Assembly: GCA_027322565.1 (NCBI GenBank)
Contig: DAHVRG010000290.1
Location: forward strand, 1 to 6,251
Length of the DNA: 6,251 nt
From: Georgenia sp.
GTDB lineage: Bacteria > Actinomycetota > Actinomycetes > Actinomycetales > Actinomycetaceae
Direction of reading: 5' to 3'
A model generated the notes under the pieces. That model did not search any database, had not been told where the DNA came from, and was given only the letters and a program-made list of their open reading frames with translations. Both the position numbers and the translations under genes were made by a program. Below, in pieces: positions 1-5,800 of this stretch (position 1 is its first letter; every line of letters starts with the position of its first letter).

Positions 1-178
1 CGAGACGCTGACGATGGAGCAGCACAAGACGGCGGTCTACTCCTTCGAGCTCCCCGTGCGGCTGGCCGCCGTGCTCGCCGACGCCGACGCCGAGCACGAG
101 CGGGCGCTGGTCCGCTTCGCCGGCCACCTGGGCCTCGCCTACCAGCTCCAGTACGACCTCGACGGGATGTTCGGCGAC

Positions 179-181
179 TAG
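179..181 (+). other. In-frame TAG inside the crtE reading frame
   Basis: The codon sits between GAC (Asp, 176-178) and GCG (Ala, 182-184) in the conserved FGD-x-AVTGKS segment. A single G-to-T change from GAG, or two changes from CCG, would produce it. The next possible in-frame start is a GTG at 323-325 with no clear ribosome site, so restart is unlikely to make a useful fragment. TAG also ends crtB in this window, which argues against wholesale reassignment of the codon. Confidence 0.85.
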
Positions 182-465
182 GCGGTCACCGGCAAGAGTG
201 CGCTGTCCGACCTGCGCGAGGGCAAGTGCACCCCGCTCATCGCTCACGCCCGCACCACCGACCTGTGGCCGCGCATCCGCCCGTACCTCGCGACCGACGT
301 CGACGAGGCCGACGCGGCGCGGGTGCGCGGTCTCCTCGAGCGGTGCGGGGCGCGGCGGGCCGTCGAGGAGCACGTCGGTGAGCTCGCCGCCCTCGCGCGT
401 GCGAGCGTCGCGCACCTCGCGGTCTCCCCCGTCCTCGACAGGTGGGTGGCGACCGTCGTCCGGGC

Positions 466-470
466 GGAGG
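466..470 (+). promoter_or_regulatory. Ribosome binding site of crtB
   Basis: GGAGG lies 7 bases before the ATG at 478, inside the end of crtE. It decides the crtB start in favour of this ATG over an ATG 36 bases upstream, which would add a Gly/Arg-rich leader. A strong site matters here because the crtE amber codon would remove translating ribosomes from the last 300 bases of crtE and weaken coupling. Confidence 0.7.
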
Positions 471-477
471 TACGGGG

Positions 478-1341
478 ATGAGCCTCACCGCCCGTCGGGC
501 CGCGACCAACCGGTACGACGCCGTGGCCAGCGCGAGCTCCGCCGTCGTCATCCGGGCCTACTCCACCTCCTTCGGCTGGGCCTGCCGGCTGCTCGCCGAG
601 CGCGAGCGGGAGCACGTCCGCAACGTCTACGCCCTCGTCCGCGTCGCCGACGAGATCGTCGACGAGCCGGACCCGACGTGGCCGGCCGAGGACCGTGCGC
701 GCGTGCTCGACGCGCTCGAGGAGGACGCCTACCGCGCCCTGGAGACCGGGCGCAGCGCCAACCTCGTCGTCCACGCCTTCGCCCGGACCGCCCGGCGGTA
801 CGGGATCGGGCGCGACCTGCTCGCCCCCTTCCTCGCCTCGATGCGGTCCGACCTGTCCGTCTCCCGGCACGACGACGCGAGCCTCGCCCGGTACGTCCAC
901 GGCTCGGCCGAGGTCGTCGGCCTCATGTGCCTGCGGATCTTCGTCGCCGGCGACGACGCCGCGTACGAACGCCTGGCGCCCGGCGCCGCCCGCCTCGGCG
1001 CCGCGTTCCAGAAGGTCAACTTCCTGCGCGACCTCGCCGAGGACCACGACGCCCTGGGCCGGACCTACTTCCCCGGGCTCGACCCCGCCACCTTCGACGA
1101 CGCGCACCGCGACACGCTGCTCGCCGCGATCGACGCCGACCTCGCCGCCGCGGCGGACGCCCTCATCCGGCTGCCGGACGGCAGCCGGCGCGCCGTGCGC
1201 GCCGCCCACGACCTCTTCCGCGAGCTGTCCCGACGACTCGCCGCCACCCCGGCCGCCGAGATCCGCCGCAGCCGCGTCCGCGTCCCGGACCATGTCAAGG
1301 CGCGTATCGTCCTGCACGCCGTGCTCACCGGAGGACGCTAG
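478..1341 (+). CDS. crtB: Phytoene synthase
   Basis: Encodes 287 residues, a normal length for bacterial phytoene/squalene synthase family members. The enzyme condenses two GGPP head-to-head, through prephytoene diphosphate, to 15-cis-phytoene, the first committed carotenoid step, at the cytoplasmic face of the membrane. Visible motifs are YSTSF (residues 28-32), the first aspartate motif ADEIVDE (D58, D62), the YVHGSAEVVGLM signature in the middle, and the second aspartate motif NFLRDLAEDHDALGRTYFP (D185, D189), which binds Mg2+-diphosphate. The start ATG overlaps the crtE stop as ATGA and has a GGAGG site 7 bases upstream. It ends in TAG, one of only two TAG codons in any annotated gene frame here; crtI begins at the very next base in the same frame. 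All catalytic residues are present, so the gene looks intact. Squalene-type relatives are possible in principle, but the operon makes phytoene synthase the clear choice. Confidence 0.96.
   Translation: MSLTARRAATNRYDAVASASSAVVIRAYSTSFGWACRLLAEREREHVRNVYALVRVADEIVDEPDPTWPAEDRARVLDALEEDAYRALETGRSANLVVHAFARTARRYGIGRDLLAPFLASMRSDLSVSRHDDASLARYVHGSAEVVGLMCLRIFVAGDDAAYERLAPGAARLGAAFQKVNFLRDLAEDHDALGRTYFPGLDPATFDDAHRDTLLAAIDADLAAAADALIRLPDGSRRAVRAAHDLFRELSRRLAATPAAEIRRSRVRVPDHVKARIVLHAVLTGGR
1330..1335 (+). promoter_or_regulatory. Ribosome binding site of crtI
   Basis: GGAGGA inside the last codons of crtB, 6 bases before GTG at 1342. It supports independent initiation of crtI at that GTG even though crtB and crtI share a reading frame and abut. 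Confidence 0.75.
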
Positions 1342-2937
1342 GTGAAGACGCAGCTCACCCCCGGGGCCCGGGACACCGCCGAGCGCACCCGCCCGGTGGC
1401 CGTGGTCGTCGGCGGCGGGATCGCCGGCCTGGCGAGTGCGGCCCTGCTCGCCCGCGACGGCTTCCGCGTCGAGCTCCTCGAACGGGGCCCGGAGCTCGGC
1501 GGGCGGGCCGGCCGCTGGGAGGCGGACGGGTTCCGGTTCGACACCGGCCCCTCGTGGTACCTCATGCCCGAGGTCTTCGACCGCTTCTTCCGCGAGGTCG
1601 GGACCACCGCCGACGACGTGCTCGACCTCGTCCCGCTCGACCCCGGGTACCGGGTGTTCTTCGAGGGGGAGAGCCGGCCGGTCGACGTCGCGGCCGACGA
1701 GGAGGTCAACGTCGCCACCTTCGAGCGCATCGAGCCCGGTGCGGGCACGCGGCTGCGGGCCTACCTCCGCTCCGCGCGAAGCACGTACGACGTCGCGCTG
1801 CGGCGCTTCCTCTACACGAGCTTCACGTCGTGGCGCGACCTCGCCGCCGGCGACGTCCTGCGCCAGGCCCACCGGCTCGCCCCGCTGCTCCTGCGCTCCC
1901 TCGACCGGCACGTCGCCACCCGGTTCCGCGACCACCGCCTGCGGCAGGTCCTCGGCTACCCGGCCGTCTTCCTCGGGTCCTCGCCGCAGCGCACGCCGAG
2001 CATGTACCACCTCATGAGCGCCCTGGACCTCACCGGCGGCGTGCGCTACCCGCTGGGGGGCTTCACCCGGCTGGTCGACGCCGTCGCCGGAGCGGCGCGG
2101 GAGGCGGGGGCCACGCTGCGCACCGGGCACGAGGTCACCGCCGTCACCACGGCGCCCGACCGCCGCCGCGCGCGGGTGACCGGCGTGCGGGTGCGCCGCC
2201 CGGAGGGCACCGAGGAGCACGTCGCGGCGGACGTCGTCGTCGGGGCGACCGACCTCCACCACGTCGAGACGGCGCTGCTGCCGCCGCGGCTGCGGGACCA
2301 CTCCCCGCGGTGGTGGCGCCGCCGCGACCCGGGACCGGGCGGGGTGATCGTCCTCCTCGGGGTGCGCGGCCGGCTACCTCAGCTCGCCCACCACTCGCTG
2401 TTCTTCACCCGTGACTGGCGCACGAACTTCGGCGACATCCGCCGGGGTCGGGTGCCCCGGCCGGCCTCGGCCTACGTGTGTGCGCCGTCCCGCACCGACC
2501 CGACGGTCGCCCCCGCCGGCGACGAGAACCTCTTCGTCCTCGTCCCCGTCCCGGCGGACCCGGCGATCGGGCGCGGCGGGGTCGACGGCGCGGGGGACCC
2601 CGCCGTCGAGGCGGTGGCCGACGCCGCGATCGACCTGGTCGCCGCGTGGACGGGTGTCCCCGACCTCCGGGAGCGGGTGCGGGTGCGGCGCACCATCGGC
2701 CCGGCAGACTTCGCCGGCGACCTCAACGCGTGGCGCGGCAGCCTGCTCGGGCCCGCCCACACGCTGCGGCAGAGCGCCTTCCTCCGCGCCCGCAACGCCT
2801 CCCGCCGGGTTGCCGGGCTCTACTTTGCCGGGGCGGGCACGATCCCCGGGGTCGGCCTGCCGATGTGCCTCATCAGCGCCGAGATCCTCCGCGACCGGGT
2901 GCGGGCCGAGGTCGGGGTCCGGGGGGTGGTGGGGTGA
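1342..2937 (+). CDS. crtI: Phytoene desaturase (lycopene-forming)
   Basis: Encodes 531 residues, within the usual range for CrtI-type FAD-dependent desaturases, which convert phytoene to lycopene by successive desaturations at the membrane. The N-terminal dinucleotide-binding fold is clear: VVVGGGIAGLASAALLARDG (G24, G26, G29), an acidic residue E47 at the end of beta-2, then ELGGRAG. The substrate-side segment FDTGPSWYLMPEVFDRFF follows. The C-terminal FAD motif GLYFAGAGTIPGVGLPMCLISAE lies at about residues 492-514. Start is GTG, immediately after the crtB TAG, with GGAGGA 6 bases upstream. The stop TGA overlaps the crtYe start (GTGA). Nothing is missing or truncated. Family members can differ in the number of desaturation steps; the downstream lycopene elongase implies four steps to lycopene (inference). 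Confidence 0.97.
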   Translation: MKTQLTPGARDTAERTRPVAVVVGGGIAGLASAALLARDGFRVELLERGPELGGRAGRWEADGFRFDTGPSWYLMPEVFDRFFREVGTTADDVLDLVPLDPGYRVFFEGESRPVDVAADEEVNVATFERIEPGAGTRLRAYLRSARSTYDVALRRFLYTSFTSWRDLAAGDVLRQAHRLAPLLLRSLDRHVATRFRDHRLRQVLGYPAVFLGSSPQRTPSMYHLMSALDLTGGVRYPLGGFTRLVDAVAGAAREAGATLRTGHEVTAVTTAPDRRRARVTGVRVRRPEGTEEHVAADVVVGATDLHHVETALLPPRLRDHSPRWWRRRDPGPGGVIVLLGVRGRLPQLAHHSLFFTRDWRTNFGDIRRGRVPRPASAYVCAPSRTDPTVAPAGDENLFVLVPVPADPAIGRGGVDGAGDPAVEAVADAAIDLVAAWTGVPDLRERVRVRRTIGPADFAGDLNAWRGSLLGPAHTLRQSAFLRARNASRRVAGLYFAGAGTIPGVGLPMCLISAEILRDRVRAEVGVRGVVG

Positions 2938-3272
2938 CCGCGCTCGCCTACCTCGGCTGCCTCCTCGGGGTGCTCGTGTGCATGGGGCTGCTCGACCGCC
3001 GGTTCCGGCTCGTCCTGTGGGCGGACGCGCGGCGGGGTGCGGTCGTCCTCGCCGTCGGGGTGGTGTTCTTCATCGCGTGGGACGTCGCCGCGATCGCCGC
3101 CGGCTTCTACCACCGCGGCGAGAGCGCCGCGATGACCGGGGTCATGCTCGCCCCCGAGCTGCCGCTCGAGGAGCTCGTCTTCGTCATCTTCCTCTGCTAC
3201 CTCACCCTCGTGCTCCACGGACTCGTCCGGCGCGCCCTCGACGCGCGCCGCGCCCGGGAGGTGGTGCGGTGA
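2934..3272 (+). CDS. crtYe: C50 carotenoid cyclase, subunit Ye
   Basis: Encodes a 112-residue integral membrane protein, the normal size for one half of the heterodimeric CrtYc/Yd, CrtYe/Yf type lycopene or C50 carotenoid cyclases. It is expected to cyclise the ends of the elongated C50 carotenoid together with the next gene product. Three hydrophobic stretches are visible (about 4-20, 36-56 and 80-97). The conserved acidic motif before the third helix reads APELPLEEL (P77, E79, E80); comparable P-x-E-E residues are conserved in this family. Start GTG overlaps the crtI stop (GTGA); the region upstream is G-rich but has no strong Shine-Dalgarno, suggesting translational coupling. The stop overlaps the crtYf start, also GTGA, with a frame change. 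The epsilon, gamma or beta ring outcome cannot be predicted from what is visible. Confidence 0.88.
   Translation: MTALAYLGCLLGVLVCMGLLDRRFRLVLWADARRGAVVLAVGVVFFIAWDVAAIAAGFYHRGESAAMTGVMLAPELPLEELVFVIFLCYLTLVLHGLVRRALDARRAREVVR
3256..3261 (+). promoter_or_regulatory. Ribosome binding site of crtYf
   Basis: GGGAGG in the last codons of crtYe, 7 bases before the GTG at 3269. It fixes the crtYf start there, although the frame stays open far upstream. Confidence 0.65.
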
Positions 3273-3610
3273 GCTACCTCGGTCTCGCGGCGGTCTTCGT
3301 CCTCCCGGTCCTCGCCCTCGCCGCGGTCGCGGCCCGGACGCGCCGGCTGGGACGGCAGTGGTGGGCGGCCACCGGGCTGACCCTCCTCGTCATGCTCGTG
3401 CTCACCGTCGTCTTCGACAGCCTCATGATCCTCGCCGACCTCTTCCGCTACGACGACGAGGAGCTCACCGGCGTGCGGCTGCTCCTCGCCCCCGTCGAGG
3501 ACCTCGCCTGGCCGGCCGCCGCCGTGCTCCTCCTCCCGGCGCTGTGGGAGCTGCTCCGGCCGCGCCGCACCGCCGGTGACCCGGCGCCCGAGCGGGGTGA
3601 GCGGGCGTGA
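3269..3610 (+). CDS. crtYf: C50 carotenoid cyclase, subunit Yf
   Basis: Encodes 113 residues, the second half of the heterodimeric membrane cyclase. Family features are the VFDSLMI segment (residues 48-54, D50), the RYDDEELTGVRLLLAPVEDL segment with the conserved P75, E77 and D78, and three hydrophobic stretches at about 4-22, 33-56 and 78-94. The C-terminus is a charged Arg/Pro/Glu tail. The start GTG overlaps the crtYe stop (GTGA) and has GGGAGG 7 bases upstream; the stop overlaps the crtEb start (GTGA). The frame is open for several hundred codons before this start, but that stretch is an Arg/Pro/Ser-rich shadow of crtI and crtYe. CrtYe and CrtYf are separate here, not fused as in some relatives. 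Confidence 0.88.
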   Translation: MSYLGLAAVFVLPVLALAAVAARTRRLGRQWWAATGLTLLVMLVLTVVFDSLMILADLFRYDDEELTGVRLLLAPVEDLAWPAAAVLLLPALWELLRPRRTAGDPAPERGERA

Positions 3611-4485
3611 CGGCGACCGCCACGGGTGCCCTCCGCCAGCTCGTCGGCTCCTCCCGGCCGGTGAGCTGGGTGAACACCGCCTACCCCTTCGGGGCGGCCT
3701 ACCTCCTCGCCGGCGGCGGGGTGGACCTCGGGTTCGTCGTCGGCTGCCTGTACTTCCTCGTCCCCTACAACCTCCTCATGTACGGGCTGAACGACGTCTT
3801 CGACTACGAGTCCGACCTGCGCAACCCGCGCAAGGGCGGCATCGAGGGGGTCGTGCTCGACCGTCGCTGGCACCGCACGACGGTGTGGGCGGCGCTGCTG
3901 GGCAACCTGCCCTTCGTCGTCGTCCTGCTCCTCCTCGGGAGCGCGGCCGCGGCCGCCGTGCTCGCCGTGAGCCTCGCCGCCGTCGTCGCCTACTCCGCCC
4001 CGGTACTGCGGTTCAAGGAGCGCCCGCTGCTCGACTCGATGACGTCGAGCACCCACTTCGTCAGCCCCGCCGTCTACGGGCTGGCCCTCGCCGGCGGGGA
4101 GGTCACGACCACCGCGGTCGCCGCCCTGGCCGCCTTCTTCCTCTGGGGGATGGCGTCCCAGGCGTTCGGGGCGGTCCAGGACGTCACCGCCGACCGCGCC
4201 GCGGGGATCGGGTCGGTCGCGACCTGGCTCGGCGCCGCCCGCACCGTCCGGCTCGCCATGGCGCTCTACCTCGCCGCCGGGATCGTCGTGCTCGGCACCG
4301 GGTGGCCGGGGGCGTCGGCCGCGCTGCTCGTCGTGCCGTACGTGCTCAGCGTCGCGCCGTACCGCTCGCTGCCCGACGCCGCGTGCGAGAGCGCGAACGC
4401 CGGGTGGCGCCGCTTCCTGTGGCTCAACTTCGTCACCGGCTTCCTCCTCACCCAGCTCCTCATCGCCGTCGCCTGGACCCGCTGA
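3607..4485 (+). CDS. crtEb: Lycopene elongase (UbiA-family prenyltransferase)
   Basis: Encodes 292 residues. The enzyme adds two C5 units from DMAPP to the ends of C40 lycopene, giving hydroxylated C50 flavuxanthin-type carotenoids; it works in the membrane. The first aspartate-rich motif is NDVFDYESD (N62, D63, D66, D70), followed by LRNPRKGGIEG, which is characteristic of this elongase branch of UbiA proteins. The second motif is DVTADRAAGIGS (D192, D196), preceded by WGMASQAFGAVQ. Several hydrophobic helices are evident, for example at about 95-115, 117-134, 213-233 and 271-289. Start GTG overlaps the crtYf stop (GTGA) with only a weak GGGGTGA site 6 bases before it. Its presence together with crtYe and crtYf marks the operon as C50 and not C40. 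Other UbiA substrates (quinone precursors) are unlikely in this context. Confidence 0.93.
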   Translation: MTATATGALRQLVGSSRPVSWVNTAYPFGAAYLLAGGGVDLGFVVGCLYFLVPYNLLMYGLNDVFDYESDLRNPRKGGIEGVVLDRRWHRTTVWAALLGNLPFVVVLLLLGSAAAAAVLAVSLAAVVAYSAPVLRFKERPLLDSMTSSTHFVSPAVYGLALAGGEVTTTAVAALAAFFLWGMASQAFGAVQDVTADRAAGIGSVATWLGAARTVRLAMALYLAAGIVVLGTGWPGASAALLVVPYVLSVAPYRSLPDAACESANAGWRRFLWLNFVTGFLLTQLLIAVAWTR

Positions 4486-5075
4486 TGCCCGACCGGCCCA
4501 CCCGCCCCCGGACGCCGGCCGCCGCGCTGCTCACCGTGCCGGGTCCACCGACCGCGCAGGCGGCTGCGCAGGTCGTCGCGCTCGTCGCCGTGCTCGCCGT
4601 CCCGCTCGCCTTCGCCGTGGACGCGGTCGCCGGGGCCGTGGCCGCGCTCGTCCTCGGCGGCGTCACCCTCGCCCGGGTGCTCATCCTGCCCGGCTCCCTC
4701 CAGGCACTGCTCGGCACGGCCCTCCTGCTCGCCGGTGCCGCGAGCGTCACCGGGCTCTACGAGACCCTCACCTGGGTCGACGTGCCGGCCCACCTCGTCG
4801 TCACCGGGCTCGTGGCCGCCGCAGCCGGCGTCGTGCTGCTCCGCGCCGGCCTCCTCGCCGACCCGGGGACCCGCGCCGGGCGGGCCGGGGTCGCCGTGGC
4901 GACCGCCGCGGTCGGGGTCGCCCTCGCTGTCGCGTGGGAGGTCGCCGAGTGGGCCGGCTACACCTACGTCGACGAGTCGATCTACGTCGACTACGGCGAC
5001 ACCGTCGGCGACCTCGCCGCCGGGGCCGCGGGCTCGGCCGTCGCCGGAGCGCTCGTCGCGAGGTGGGCGCGATGA
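4485..5075 (+). CDS. Uncharacterised six-helix membrane protein in the carotenoid operon
   Basis: Encodes 196 residues with a Pro/Thr/Arg-rich N-terminus (1-24) and about six hydrophobic segments (roughly 28-45, 47-66, 72-90, 103-121, 133-152 and 176-193). Conserved-looking polar residues sit next to or in helices: YETLTWVD (92-99) with H103, then WEVAEWAGYTY (W151, E152, E155) and DYGDTVGDL (D169, D172, D176). The D..H, WE..E and DT..DL pattern recalls the DUF2238/YjdF-like family of bacterial membrane proteins, a tentative link from memory. The start ATG shares its A with the crtEb TGA (TGATG), and no Shine-Dalgarno is visible, so it is probably coupled to crtEb. The stop overlaps the glycosyltransferase start (ATGA). 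No function is known to me. The polar intramembrane residues and its place between elongase and glycosyltransferase make a role in modifying or placing the C50 pigment plausible (inference). Confidence 0.8.
   Translation: MPDRPTRPRTPAAALLTVPGPPTAQAAAQVVALVAVLAVPLAFAVDAVAGAVAALVLGGVTLARVLILPGSLQALLGTALLLAGAASVTGLYETLTWVDVPAHLVVTGLVAAAAGVVLLRAGLLADPGTRAGRAGVAVATAAVGVALAVAWEVAEWAGYTYVDESIYVDYGDTVGDLAAGAAGSAVAGALVARWAR
5060..5065 (+). promoter_or_regulatory. Ribosome binding site of the glycosyltransferase gene
   Basis: GAGGTG in the end of the preceding membrane protein gene, 6 bases before the ATG at 5072. It supports that ATG as the start; the open frame extends upstream but codes for Arg-rich shadow sequence. 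Confidence 0.55.
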
Positions 5076-5800
5076 GGGTGAGCGTCGTCATCCCGGCCCG
5101 GGACGACGCGGCGGCGCTCGACCGCTGCCTCGACGCCCTGGGCCGGCAGACCCGGCCGCCGTTCGAGGTCGTCGTCGTCGACAACGCGTCGACGGACGCG
5201 ACGGCGCAGGTCGCCCGCCGGTACGGGGCCCGGGTGGTGAACGAGCCGCGGGTCGGCATCCCGATGGCGGCCGCCGCCGGGTACGACGCCGCCGTCGGCG
5301 AGGTCATCGCCCGGCTGGACGCCGACTCCCTCCCCGCGCCGGACTGGGTCGAGCGGGTGGCCACGGCGCTCGCCGACCCGCGCCGGCACGCCGTCACCGG
5401 CGTCGGCCGGTTCGCGGAGCTGCCCCGCGCCGGGGGCCTCGTCGCCGCGCTCTACCTCGGCGCCTACTACGGGCTGTGCCACGCGGCCCTGGGCCACCAC
5501 CCGCTCTGGGGCTCGTGCATGGCGCTGCGCCGCACGACCTGGCAGGAGGTGCGGGCGCAGGTCCACGACGACGACGCCGAGCTCCACGACGACCTCGACC
5601 TCGCCTTCGCGCTGGGCCCCCGCCGCCGGATCCTGCTCGACCGCTCGCTCGTCGTCGAGGTGTCCGCGCGCAGCCTCGTCGGGGCCGCTCAGCTGCGGCG
5701 GCGCTTCCGCCGGGCCTTCCGCACGCTCGCGGTGAACTGGGCGGACGCCCCGCCGTGGGACCGCTGGGCGGTCCGGCTCGGGCTGGGGGAGGCGCGGTGA
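5072..5800 (+). CDS. Family 2 glycosyltransferase, probable carotenoid glycosyltransferase
   Basis: Encodes 242 residues with a GT-A fold of the GT2 type. It opens with VSVVIPARDD (3-12), the nucleotide-binding strand VVVVDNASTDAT (33-44), a metal-binding DAD (83-85) in ARLDADSLP, the acceptor-side segment WGSCMALRR (146-154), and a candidate catalytic acidic motif HDDLDLAF (172-179). The C-terminal third is basic (RRRFRRAFR around 200-210), and no membrane helix is evident, so it is likely cytosolic or peripheral. GT2 enzymes transfer a sugar from a nucleotide or lipid-linked donor with inversion. In this operon the likely acceptor is a hydroxyl end group of the C50 carotenoid, as in the glucosides of decaprenoxanthin and sarcinaxanthin (inference). 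The crtX name is not assigned because homology to a known CrtX cannot be checked here. Start overlaps the upstream stop (ATGA); the stop overlaps the next start (GTGA). Confidence 0.85.
   Translation: MRVSVVIPARDDAAALDRCLDALGRQTRPPFEVVVVDNASTDATAQVARRYGARVVNEPRVGIPMAAAAGYDAAVGEVIARLDADSLPAPDWVERVATALADPRRHAVTGVGRFAELPRAGGLVAALYLGAYYGLCHAALGHHPLWGSCMALRRTTWQEVRAQVHDDDAELHDDLDLAFALGPRRRILLDRSLVVEVSARSLVGAAQLRRRFRRAFRTLAVNWADAPPWDRWAVRLGLGEAR
5788..5792 (+). promoter_or_regulatory. Ribosome binding site of the DNA glycosylase gene
   Basis: GGAGG (within a GGGGGAGG run) in the end of the glycosyltransferase gene, 4 bases before the GTG at 5797. It is slightly close but is the only good site and agrees with the conserved N-terminus of the product. 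Confidence 0.6.

Larger units (their letters stand above)
2..481 (+). pseudogene. crtE: Geranylgeranyl diphosphate synthase, 3' part, interrupted by an in-frame amber codon
   Basis: This is the C-terminal part of a trans-polyprenyl diphosphate synthase, the enzyme that makes the C20 precursor GGPP from IPP and allylic diphosphates; the 5' end lies outside the window. Visible family signatures are KTAVYSF (codons from about 26) and the second aspartate-rich region ending in FGD at 170-178. A TAG at 179-181 follows, and the same frame then continues with AVTGKSALSDLREGK, a hallmark of this family, for 99 more codons to TGA at 479-481. Only one codon (usually Pro or Glu in relatives, from memory) is replaced, so this is a nonsense codon and not a frameshift. 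The second aspartate-rich motif reads YDLDG instead of the usual DDxxG/D type. If the stop is real, the product loses its last 99 residues and is probably inactive. A sequencing error or readthrough would restore a normal enzyme. The stop overlaps the crtB start (ATGA). Family assignment is secure; loss of function is inferred. Confidence 0.8.

Noticed and set aside
182..481. A separate small gene from the crtE tail after the TAG.
   Set aside because: No start codon near 182; the first GTG in frame is at 323 without a ribosome site. The sequence is plainly the C-terminus of the same enzyme.
244..2301. A 685-codon open frame on the - strand opposite crtB and crtI.
   Set aside because: Low-complexity Gly/Glu/Val/Arg composition with no recognisable motif. 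It mirrors codon bias of the + strand genes.
198..2414. A 738-codon open frame on the + strand across crtE, crtB and crtI.
   Set aside because: Its product is almost entirely Arg, Pro, Ala and Gly, a typical off-frame shadow in very GC-rich DNA. The other frames carry clear enzyme motifs.
2914..2934. G-rich runs at the crtI/crtYe junction as a possible G-quadruplex controlling crtYe.
   Set aside because: Only three tracts of three or more G are present, so at best a two-layer structure. Such runs are expected at this GC content.
2411..3268. Possible long N-terminal extension of CrtYf, since its frame is open 286 codons upstream.
   Set aside because: The extension is Arg/Ser/Pro-rich shadow of crtI and crtYe. 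The GTG at 3269 has a good ribosome site and gives the family length.
3945..3960. GC-only palindromic run (GCGGCCGC) as a regulatory inverted repeat.
   Set aside because: It encodes an Ala-rich helix in CrtEb; short GC palindromes are common by chance here.
3576..4484. Open frame upstream of the membrane protein start, inside crtEb.
   Set aside because: Arg/Pro-rich shadow. The ATG at 4485 overlaps the crtEb stop and begins the plausible protein.
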